From assembly GCA_021639925.1 (NCBI GenBank), contig JAJXEL010000111.1, forward strand, positions 1 through 7,102: DNA of 7,102 nucleotides, written 5' to 3'. A program made the translations under genes and the position numbers. Positions 1 to 5,061 of the stretch are shown piece by piece (the first letter of the stretch is position 1; every line of letters starts with the position of its first letter). The notes under the pieces were generated by a model. The model was not told where the DNA came from and ran no database searches. It worked only from the letters and a program-made list of their open reading frames with translations. The DNA comes from Alphaproteobacteria bacterium (GTDB taxonomy: Bacteria > Pseudomonadota > Alphaproteobacteria > CAAGCB01 > CAG-977).

Positions 1-17
1 TTCGTTTTGTTGGTTAG

Positions 18-41
18 ACAAAACCCGCCGGTCAGGGCGGG
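18..41 (-). terminator. Intrinsic terminator, minus strand
   Basis: Read on the minus strand there is a 6-bp GC-only stem (CCCGCC at 24-29 pairing with GGCGGG at 36-41) with a 6-nt loop, followed by TTTTGT. This is a standard Rho-independent terminator for leftward transcription. The plus strand has no T-run after the stem, so it is directional. No minus-strand ORF of useful length lies just upstream of it. Confidence 0.5.
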
Positions 42-250
42 CGGATGTTCAAACAGAATAGTTTCGGATAATTTTACAGGACTGTTCCGTTCTTTTTAAC
101 CGATTGTTTTTAAATCGTTATTCCGCCTTTTCACTCCGTTATCTTATTCCTTTTTGTTTCCCGCGGGTAACATCTGGGTAACAAAACAAACAGCTTTTCT
201 TTCGCGCGAAAGCCTATTCCGTTACACGCTCTCTTTTTCCGAAAGTTACC
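20..250 (-). ncRNA. Possible leftward non-coding transcript
   Basis: A promoter-like pair at 257-285 and the terminator at 18-41 would delimit a minus-strand RNA of about 230 nt. No minus-strand reading frame of more than about a dozen codons with a convincing ribosome binding site was found inside it. It contains a perfect 14-bp palindrome (CTTTCGCGCGAAAG, 199-212) and a 5-bp hairpin (CGATT 101-105 with AATCG 113-117). It matches no RNA family that I recognise. The call rests only on the promoter, terminator and absence of an ORF, so it is weak. Confidence 0.25.
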
Positions 251-256
251 TTTAAT

Positions 257-285
257 AGAATAACAAGCGGCGGTCAGGAAAACAA
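257..285 (-). promoter_or_regulatory. Sigma70-like promoter, minus strand
   Basis: On the minus strand there is a -35 TTGTTT (280-285) and a -10 TATTCT (257-262) with exactly 17 bases between them. Both hexamers are imperfect. Initiation would fall near 250, and the only downstream element is the terminator at 18-41. Confidence 0.35.
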
Positions 286-361
286 GAGGGGAGTTTTACC
301 AGTCGGTTGAAAACTATATTGGCGAGATCAGAAAAACACGAGCGTGTAGTTAGGAATAATT

Positions 362-454
362 ATGCAACTGCAATCAATCTGCTTCAATGATTTTCCGATT
401 CGTTTTGGATTTTGTGAATTATGCGTAAGCGCAGCGCTATCAAGAATCAGTTAA
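362..454 (+). CDS. Small ORF, 30 aa, function unknown
   Basis: ATG at 362 is preceded by AGGA (352-355) with a 6-base spacer, a good ribosome binding site for so short a frame. The frame runs 30 codons to TAA at 452-454. The peptide begins MQLQSICFND, is moderately hydrophobic and has three cysteines, including a CxxC-like FCELC. It is not recognised. A -10-like TATATT (315-320) lies upstream but has no clear -35. Codons 2-5 are perfectly complementary to the predicted loop of the candidate RNA at 1581-1661, which is the main reason for listing it. It could equally be a leader peptide for the gene at 551, or not translated at all. Confidence 0.3.
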   Translation: MQLQSICFNDFPIRFGFCELCVSAALSRIS

Positions 455-483
455 AATCAATTAGGATCAATTAAAATCATAAG
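444..483 (+). repeat. Four tandem 10-bp iteron-like repeats
   Basis: Four consecutive 10-bp units share the core ATCARTTA: GAATCAGTTA, AAATCAATTA, GGATCAATTA and a degenerate AAATCATAAG. An 11-bp dyad, AGCGCAGCGCT (428-438), sits just to the left. The one-helical-turn period would place protein contacts on a single DNA face. The array lies just upstream of the promoter-like sequence for the gene at 551, so an operator or activator-binding array is plausible; a replication iteron array is the alternative. No Rep gene is visible. Confidence 0.55.
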
Positions 484-499
484 CAAATTTATGATTTAT

Positions 500-551
500 T
501 TGAATATTTTTAAGAACTGGATATTCTTTTACCAGAAAGGATATTCTTTTA
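500..551 (+). promoter_or_regulatory. Promoter-like sequence and direct repeat before gene at 551
   Basis: TTGAAT (500-505) and TATTCT (522-527) are separated by 16 bases. GGATATTCTTTTA occurs twice with a 20-bp period (519-531 and 539-551); the second copy runs into the start codon. AGAAAGG (534-540) is a ribosome binding site 10 bases before ATG 551 and sets the start choice. An alternative -10, TATGAT (490-495), has no -35. Confidence 0.35.
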
Positions 552-1549
552 TGGCAACACCGTTTGAAGAAATCGAAATACCGGTCAAAAAAGTCTGCAC
601 TCTGAAAGAAGCTGTTGAGTGGCTGGCTTTTGGTTGGCCGCCGACGGACGAGGAATTCAAGAACGTCTATCGCAACGCCTATCCGTATCGGAAAAACCTT
701 GTTTCCGCGGCGAAAGACAAGCTGAAAGTGCTGATCAAAACACAAAAAGTCGGGATTACGGGGCTATATGCGTTCTTTTTCGGGGCGGATACGCTGACAA
801 TGTGGTTGTTTACGCGGTTTTTGATGAGTTTGCTTTTTGTTTATTTGGGGGTGTTTCGTCTGCTTCATCTCCGAACAAAGCCGCCCGTTCAATTCTGCGT
901 TTACGGATGGTTAGACCAGCTACAGGCATTTCATTTTAACGGCGTTTGTCGAAAGGTTTATCATTTCAAAGGGCGTTTCTGCCATCGGTTAAGGCTGTTC
1001 GATTTCGAGTGTCCCAATCCGCAAGAGGAAGAATTTGAAGAAGGAGATATATCCGTTCCCGATTGGCAGGCCTTACGGATAAAGAGATACAAAAAGCTGT
1101 TCGGCGAGCCTGTTTCAATCGAGGATGCCCGTTATCCGGTGGTCACTTACGGCACGATGGGAAAGATAGCCGACTTTGATCTGGACTTGAAACACAATAG
1201 AGTAAAACGGCCTTTGCGCGGGTTTGCCGAAATCGAAGTCAACACGCGGGAACTGATGAGCGTCTGCCCGTCGGTCAATCCTCCGCTGTTTAAGTATGAA
1301 AGCGCGGCGGCGACAACGCAAAAACCGAAAATGCCTCAGCTGATGAACCTGATCGCCGAAGTTATAGAGGAAAACGGTTATTCCGCCGCCAACATTCCCG
1401 AAAACAAAGTCGTGGAAACCGCTCTGATCAAAAAGGCGAAAGAAACGGGCTTCGAGTTCGCTTCCGAAAACCAGATACAGGAGGCCGCGCGCCTTGCGAA
1501 CGCTTGGACGAAACCGACCCTCGGCCGCAGAGGGAAAAAGATAACTTGA
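551..1549 (+). CDS. Hypothetical protein with atypical central segment
   Basis: The frame is 332 codons from ATG 551, chosen because AGAAAGG (534-540) is well placed; an in-frame ATG at 491 adds 20 unconvincing residues. I do not recognise a named family. The N-terminal part (about residues 15-67, with the motif TLKEAVEWLAFG) and the C-terminal part (about 160-332, ending in a stretch like ENQIQEAARLANAW) look like soluble coding sequence. Residues about 68-153 are rich in Phe, Leu, Cys, His and Trp and could be read as one or two membrane segments (72-106). However, the purine content at first codon positions falls there from roughly two-thirds to about two-fifths by hand count, as expected for antisense or out-of-frame DNA. 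The gene may therefore be rearranged or frameshifted in the middle. Its stop codon overlaps the promoter of the downstream RNA candidate. Confidence 0.65.
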   Translation: MATPFEEIEIPVKKVCTLKEAVEWLAFGWPPTDEEFKNVYRNAYPYRKNLVSAAKDKLKVLIKTQKVGITGLYAFFFGADTLTMWLFTRFLMSLLFVYLGVFRLLHLRTKPPVQFCVYGWLDQLQAFHFNGVCRKVYHFKGRFCHRLRLFDFECPNPQEEEFEEGDISVPDWQALRIKRYKKLFGEPVSIEDARYPVVTYGTMGKIADFDLDLKHNRVKRPLRGFAEIEVNTRELMSVCPSVNPPLFKYESAAATTQKPKMPQLMNLIAEVIEENGYSAANIPENKVVETALIKKAKETGFEFASENQIQEAARLANAWTKPTLGRRGKKIT

Positions 1550-1574
1550 CAAGCGGCGAGGAAAACCATATATT
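1546..1574 (+). promoter_or_regulatory. Near-consensus sigma70 promoter
   Basis: A perfect -35 TTGACA (1546-1551) is followed after exactly 17 bases by -10 TATATT (1569-1574, five of six consensus bases). It is the best promoter match I found in the window. It overlaps the TGA of the gene at 551, and initiation is expected near 1581. Only about 80 bases remain before the convergent Abi gene ends, so it must drive either a small RNA or antisense transcription into that gene. Confidence 0.65.
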
Positions 1575-1580
1575 CTTATC

Positions 1581-1661
1581 AGAAAGATGGGATATATACT
1601 GCATTAAGCTTTTTTAAGCAGGATTTCGGTCTGATTGCAGTTGATCGCCCATCTATTTTTT
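1581..1661 (+). ncRNA. Candidate structured small RNA convergent with Abi gene
   Basis: The predicted transcript starts just 3' of a strong promoter and ends in six T residues (1656-1661). A 7-bp perfect closing stem joins its ends: AGATGGG (1585-1591) with CCCATCT (1648-1654). Inside are two hairpins. P2 pairs CTGC/TTAA (1599-1602, 1604-1607, bulged A1603) with TTAA/GCAG (1614-1621). P3 pairs CGGTC (1627-1631) with GATCG (1643-1647, one G-U) around an 11-nt loop (1632-1642). Together they form a three-way junction about 80 nt long. There is no ORF. The T-run abuts the stop codon of the Abi gene on the other strand. The same inverted repeats could instead structure the 3' end of the Abi mRNA. 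It belongs to no family I can name. Confidence 0.55.
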
Positions 1662-2319
1662 ATCTGAAATAGCCGAGCTTTTTTCCTTTGGCGTATTTTT
1701 CATCAAAATCGTCGATTTGCTTGATTTGTTTCAAAACAGCGTTCGCGTTCATATCACGAATCAGTTTGTAGATCATATTATGCATTCTTGCCGGTTCGTT
1801 TTGCGGATCCGTCACCGTTATCAAAGAACCGTAGTGAAACACTTTGTTCCGGTACATGCGGATTCTGTTGACGCGTTCGTAAATCCGCCCTGAAACAAGC
1901 GTCTCCCGTGTGCAGTCAAAAACTTCGTTCAGCAGTGTCGGATATTTGTTCCACAGCACTTTCTTATATGCGGAGGAGAACAGGTACGCCCAGAATCCGA
2001 AAGTCAGCTCCGAAATAAGATGATTCTTATTGTTCGGGTCTTTTTGCGCTTCCATCGAAATCCTTTTTCTGATTTTTTGAAAAACGTCTTCGTTTTTGCC
2101 GATCAGATAAGCGGGATTGAAAATCCAGTCTTCCCCCAAGTGTTTGGAAAATACCGCGTCGATCTTGTTGCGCAGAACGATCTCGAAATAGCTTAAAGAT
2201 TGGTAGAAACTTTCCGCCAATTCCGAATTATACAAATGCGCCGCGAACGCTTCCTTGACGGTCGGTTTGGCGTATTTTGCTAGCCGCCGCGCGGAAATCA
2301 AATTTTCAATATCATTCAT
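1660..2319 (-). CDS. Abi-like HEPN-domain protein
   Basis: A 219-residue soluble protein of the abortive-infection (Abi-like) group. The N-terminal third has the helix typical of these proteins (SLSYFEIVLRNKI, residues 41-53). RNKVFH (157-162) is the R-x4-H signature of HEPN ribonucleases, in the usual context of a helix rich in Arg and Asn. By family knowledge such proteins cleave RNA or arrest growth on phage infection; this role is inferred here. ATG 2319 is preferred over ATG 2325, because AAGG lies 8 bases before the first and only 2 before the second. A promoter-like pair lies at 2347-2375. The gene is convergent with a candidate small RNA at its 3' end. It lies in the leading region of the origin of transfer, so it would enter a recipient first. 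No protein antitoxin gene adjoins it. Confidence 0.88.
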   Translation of the reverse strand: MNDIENLISARRLAKYAKPTVKEAFAAHLYNSELAESFYQSLSYFEIVLRNKIDAVFSKHLGEDWIFNPAYLIGKNEDVFQKIRKRISMEAQKDPNNKNHLISELTFGFWAYLFSSAYKKVLWNKYPTLLNEVFDCTRETLVSGRIYERVNRIRMYRNKVFHYGSLITVTDPQNEPARMHNMIYKLIRDMNANAVLKQIKQIDDFDEKYAKGKKLGYFR

Positions 2320-2346
2320 GGTCATAACCTTTTTCGATTATCCCAA

Positions 2347-2375
2347 AGAATACAATCATCGTCTCTTTATCGCAA
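2347..2375 (-). promoter_or_regulatory. Promoter-like sequence for the Abi gene
   Basis: On the minus strand, TTGCGA (2370-2375) and TATTCT (2347-2352) have a 17-base spacer. Each hexamer matches four of six consensus bases. Initiation near 2340 would leave a leader of about 20 nt before ATG 2319. Confidence 0.45.
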
Positions 2376-2448
2376 GCCGAAACGTACTTGTCCGACGTTT
2401 GGTAAATCCGGTAAAAGCCAGATCCGAAACCGCGGAATTGCTTATAAC

Positions 2449-2515
2449 AAAGAGGCGGGCAGGATACGGTTTTTGTCCGACGAAACCGGACCGAAAAACA
2501 TACGCCCGCCTCTTT
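2449..2515 (-). other. oriT: Origin of transfer (oriT) with MOBP-type nick site
   Basis: An outer perfect 12-bp inverted repeat (AAAGAGGCGGGC 2449-2460, partner 2504-2515) encloses an inner imperfect one: GTTTTT-GTCCG (2469-2479) against CGGAC-cg-AAAAAC (2487-2499), with a 7-nt loop. On the minus strand the inner hairpin is followed after CG by TATCCTG and then CCCGCC. TATCCTG/C is the established nick core of IncP (RP4/R751) and T-DNA border sites, cut between G and the following pyrimidine, here between 2460 and 2459. A hairpin a few bases 5' of nic is the usual oriT layout. The relaxase operon lies on the far side, so it would transfer last. The exact nick is inferred by motif. Confidence 0.78.
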
Positions 2516-2633
2516 TGTGTCTCCCGATGATCTATTCTTGGCAAAGCGTATCCGCTGCCGTCGTATTTTCTGCACATTAAAATCGTTTCCGTTCAATAGG
2601 TTATCGTCCGTTTTTGGCGTGTTTCCAACGGTA

Positions 2634-2702
2634 TTTGCACATTTGCAAAATTGCCGCGCGGGGCTTTGCGGGCTTTTCTGGAAGTGTTCCGTCATCTGAC
2701 GG
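2634..2702. promoter_or_regulatory. Two operator-like dyads before the mob operon
   Basis: TTTGCA-catt-TGCAAA (2634-2649) and CCGTCA-tc-TGACGG (2689-2702) are perfect 6-bp dyads. The second lies 26 bases before the first start codon of the mob operon. A 2-base centre favours a protein-binding site over a hairpin. I found no convincing -35/-10 pair between oriT and 2729, so the operon promoter is not located. The rest of 2516-2728 shows nothing coding. Confidence 0.35.
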
Positions 2703-2728
2703 TCATTTTTACGAAAAGGGTGAAACCC

Positions 2729-2821
2729 ATGGAAAAAACTTATCTGACACGCAAGGAAGCTGCCGCATATTTAAGCGAACAGCTGTCAGCGCCCGTCCGC
2801 TCGACTTCCGAACGGAGGTGA
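2729..2821 (+). pseudogene. Excisionase-like HTH gene, apparently internally deleted
   Basis: ATG 2729 has GGG (2718-2720) 8 bases upstream. The 30-residue product starts MEKTYLTRKEAAAYLSEQ, the opening helices of the AlpA/excisionase-type helix-turn-helix family, which usually runs to about 70 residues or more. It then ends in LSAPVRSTSERR, which resembles the C-terminal tail of such proteins in alphaproteobacterial mobilization regions (from memory). The middle, with the recognition helix and wing, is missing. An in-frame deletion that joined head to tail explains this better than a nonsense mutation. Its TGA is 2 bases from the mobC start, so it may now serve only to couple translation to mobC. 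GGGTgaaACCC (2718-2728) could fold over its ribosome binding site. Confidence 0.5.
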
Positions 2822-2823
2822 GC

Positions 2824-3135
2824 ATGGCGAAAATAAAGATCGCCTTGCGGATCCAGCCCGAATACAAAGCGATGCTCGGCAGGTTCAAGAACCCGTCGGG
2901 CACTGCGAGGGCTTTCATCGTCGCGGGCTTGTTGAAAGCGGATTATCCGCGGGAAAAGGAAGTCGAACAGCTGACGATGCTTCGCGAGGAACTGCGCCGC
3001 GTCGGCGTCAATCTGAACCAGATCGCGAAAGCGTTCAATCAAGGCAAAACCGTTTCCGGTCTGGAAACGGAAATACACCGTCTTTCAAAAATACGGGAAA
3101 AGATCGTTCGGGTGTTGAGGTCGTATTATGGCTAG
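2824..3135 (+). CDS. mobC: MobC-family mobilization protein
   Basis: A 103-residue accessory protein of the relaxosome. The N-terminal part (1-40, KIKIALRIQPEY and following) fits a ribbon-helix-helix-like DNA-binding segment. LRRVGVNLNQIAKAFNQG (57-74) is the MobC signature, normally seen as an Arg/Gly-x-Asn-Leu-Asn-Gln motif. A helical, charged C-terminus follows. By family role it binds or opens oriT DNA so that the relaxase can nick. ATG 2824 is chosen because GGAGG (2815-2819) is just upstream; the longer frame from 2614 would read through the excisionase remnant in another frame. It overlaps the relaxase start by 8 bases, indicating coupled translation. Confidence 0.9.
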   Translation: MAKIKIALRIQPEYKAMLGRFKNPSGTARAFIVAGLLKADYPREKEVEQLTMLREELRRVGVNLNQIAKAFNQGKTVSGLETEIHRLSKIREKIVRVLRSYYG

Positions 3136-3862
3136 AAGAAAATACCGTTTTTTAGACGAACACATCCGCGGAATCTATCAACGGGAAAACACGCTTCCTT
3201 TCCCCGCCGCGCCGATAACGAAACAGCGCGCGTCCCTGTCCATGCCGATACCGGAAGCGGTCTTTAAGATCATCGGCTACGCGAAAAGCGCGGACAGGCT
3301 GAAAAGCATGGCGGAATATATCGCCGAAAGGTCGGAAGGTCTGCCTGAACCGGTCAAGTTGACCGACGAAACGGGACGCAAGATCACGGCGGACGAATTT
3401 ATGGAACAGGCGGCGGAGTGGGACGGCGGAGAGCGCAAAAACGGACGGGTCGCGGTGCATTTTGTCGTGTCTTTCCCGAAAGCGAGCGGTATGCGGTCGG
3501 AGGACTTGGAAGCGTTCGCAACCGACTACCTGCGACCGTTTGCGGAAGCGGGCTATTCGTATGCGTTCGCGGCGCACCGCCACCAGCCGCATCGGCACGT
3601 CCACGTCGTTTTAAGACTGGACAACGGCTTGAACCGGCTGGAGTTCAACAAGCGGGAAATCGAACAGATGCGTCTGCGTCAGGTCGAGATCGCCAAGGAA
3701 TACGGCGTTCGATTACAAGCGACACGTCATCAGGACAGGGACTTTTCCCTGACGCAGATGGTGATCCCGCGCCGCCACAAGACGATCGGGCAAATACGAA
3801 AACTGCACGAAAAGCGGCGTGAACACGACGAGCTCCAGCAAAGCAAAGGCAGGGAAAGATGA
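3128..3862 (+). CDS. Relaxase/mobilization nuclease, MOBP/VirD2-like
   Basis: This 244-residue DNA-nicking enzyme would cut at oriT and stay bound to the 5' end. The metal-binding histidine triad is clear: HRHVHVV with His155, His157 and His159. The strand VAVHFVVSFPKASG (108-121) is the preceding core motif. The catalytic tyrosine is probably Tyr51 or Tyr64, in IIGYAKSADRLKSMAEYIAE (48-67). The protein stops soon after the relaxase domain, with a basic tail (215-244); many MOBP relaxases continue into primase or coupling regions. It is thus a domain-only relaxase that would rely on another element for a transfer channel. It overlaps mobC by 8 bases and the recombinase by 4, so all three form one operon. 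The TATCCTG/C site found upstream supports the MOBP class. Confidence 0.9.
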   Translation: MARRKYRFLDEHIRGIYQRENTLPFPAAPITKQRASLSMPIPEAVFKIIGYAKSADRLKSMAEYIAERSEGLPEPVKLTDETGRKITADEFMEQAAEWDGGERKNGRVAVHFVVSFPKASGMRSEDLEAFATDYLRPFAEAGYSYAFAAHRHQPHRHVHVVLRLDNGLNRLEFNKREIEQMRLRQVEIAKEYGVRLQATRHQDRDFSLTQMVIPRRHKTIGQIRKLHEKRREHDELQQSKGRER

Positions 3863-4464
3863 GTACTATATACGGTTACATTCGCGTTTCCACGGATAAA
3901 CAGACGACGGAAAATCAGCGCTTCGAGATCGAACAGTATCTGAAAAACCAAAATAGGACAGTCGATGTTTGGGTAAATGAAACAGTCAGTGGCACGATCG
4001 GCTATAAAAAGCGCAAGATCGGCAGAACGCTGAAACAGCTTCGGAAAGGGGACGTTCTAATCTGTTCCGAACTGTCGCGGCTGGGGCGAACGATCTTGGA
4101 CGTTTTGACGATTCTGAACTTATGCCTTGAGAAGAAAACGGAGGTTTGGACGGTCAAAGAGCGTTATCGCCTCGGCAACGACATTCAATCGCAAATGCTG
4201 GCGTTTGTTTTTTCCATGGTCGCGCAGGTGGAGCGAACACTCATTTCCCAACGCACGAAGGAGGCGTTGAACCGTTTAAAGGCGGAAGGAAAAAAGCTTG
4301 GTCGCAGAACGGGAAGCCGCAACAAAAAACACATCCTTGACGACAAAAAAGACAGGATTTTAAGAGATTTGTCAAACGGTTTGTCCGTCATTCAAACGGC
4401 AAAGAAAAACGGCATCGGCAAAAGCACTGTTTACAGATTTCTTTCCCAGCCTGACGTTCATTAG
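3859..4464 (+). CDS. Small serine recombinase (resolvase/invertase family)
   Basis: The product has 201 residues, the normal size for a small resolvase or invertase. YGYIRVSTDKQ (5-15) holds the nucleophile Ser11 and Arg9. SELSRLGR (70-77) supplies the conserved active-site arginines. The long E-helix VAQVERTLISQRTKEAL (121-137) and a GRR linker lead to a C-terminal helix-turn-helix (about 170-196, NGLSVIQTAKKNGIGKSTVY). The start overlaps the relaxase stop as ATGA, with AGGGA (3851-3855) as ribosome binding site. In this setting multimer or cointegrate resolution is likely; DNA inversion is possible. It is not a large serine integrase. No res or inverted crossover site was identified in the window. 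Confidence 0.92.
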   Translation: MSTIYGYIRVSTDKQTTENQRFEIEQYLKNQNRTVDVWVNETVSGTIGYKKRKIGRTLKQLRKGDVLICSELSRLGRTILDVLTILNLCLEKKTEVWTVKERYRLGNDIQSQMLAFVFSMVAQVERTLISQRTKEALNRLKAEGKKLGRRTGSRNKKHILDDKKDRILRDLSNGLSVIQTAKKNGIGKSTVYRFLSQPDVH

Positions 4465-4629
4465 GTTGGAGTTTACTAAACCTTTCCGATAATTTCAACT
4501 TTTTAAATTTTCCGTCGATTCATATAAAGCGAATTTTTCCCGACCTGTCGAAGGTTAGATTGGGAAACATTAGAAAACGATTTCGACCCGATCTCCTCGG
4601 ATTTTTTAACAACCAAAAAGAGGATTCGG

Positions 4630-5043
4630 GTGTCTAAAATCACTTTTATTGATTTGTTTGCCGGTATCGGAGGATTCCATTTAGCTTTTCATAAATGCGG
4701 CGCAAAATGTGTTTTTGCGTCCGAATGGGACGAATTCGCAAGAAAAACATACGAATGTAATTTTAAGAAGATTTCTCCGTCCTTATTTAAAAATGGAAAA
4801 TTCGCTGGGGACATAACAAAAGTCGACGCGAAAGACATTCCCAATTTTGACATTTTAACTGGCGGTTTTCCTTGTCAACCGTTTTCTCAAGCCGGATTGA
4901 AAAAAGGCTTTAACGAAACACGAGGAACTTTGTTCTTTGATATTGCGCGAATATTGAAAGAAAAACGGCCGCAGGCGTTCTTTATCGAAAACGTGCGCGG
5001 TTTGCTAAACCATAATAACGGTGAAACGTTTTCAACCATATAA
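4630..5043 (+). CDS. C5-cytosine methyltransferase, N-terminal fragment
   Basis: The frame starts at GTG 4630, with AGAGGA (4619-4624) 5 bases upstream; no ATG is available before motif I. It carries motif I FIDLFAGIGGFHLAF (6-20) for S-adenosylmethionine, motif IV GGFPCQPFSQAG (78-89) with catalytic Cys82, and motif VI ENVRGL (120-125). It then meets TAA at codon 138 (5041-5043), before the target-recognition and C-terminal motifs. Alone this half could bind cofactor but should not select a target. The 165-base gap before it has an AT-rich stretch with TATAAA (4522-4527) but no good -35, so the operon promoter is unclear. Confidence 0.85.
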   Translation: MSKITFIDLFAGIGGFHLAFHKCGAKCVFASEWDEFARKTYECNFKKISPSLFKNGKFAGDITKVDAKDIPNFDILTGGFPCQPFSQAGLKKGFNETRGTLFFDIARILKEKRPQAFFIENVRGLLNHNNGETFSTI

Positions 5044-5061
5044 AGCGTAATCGAAAACGAA

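Noticed and set aside
444..483. CRISPR array
   Set aside because: The 10-bp units are directly adjacent, without spacers, and there are no cas genes.
2312..2695. Long minus-strand open frame across the oriT region
   Set aside because: It runs through the oriT repeats, lacks a ribosome binding site and does not read like a protein; it is an open frame by chance.
2614..2823. N-terminal extension of MobC to an ATG at 2614
   Set aside because: GGAGG directly before ATG 2824 and the normal MobC length favour the short form; the extension reads through the excisionase remnant in another frame.
3152..3604. Open minus-strand frame opposite the relaxase
   Set aside because: Arg- and Phe-rich mirror of a G+C-rich gene, with no start signals.
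4463..4483. Stem AGGTT/AACCT after the recombinase gene as a terminator
   Set aside because: Only five pairs and followed by TTTCC rather than a T-run, so it is too weak to call.
5041..5043. Reassigned TAA codon (alternative genetic code)
   Set aside because: TAA is the normal stop of other genes here (for example 5491-5493 and 1662-1660 on the minus strand), so reassignment is not credible.
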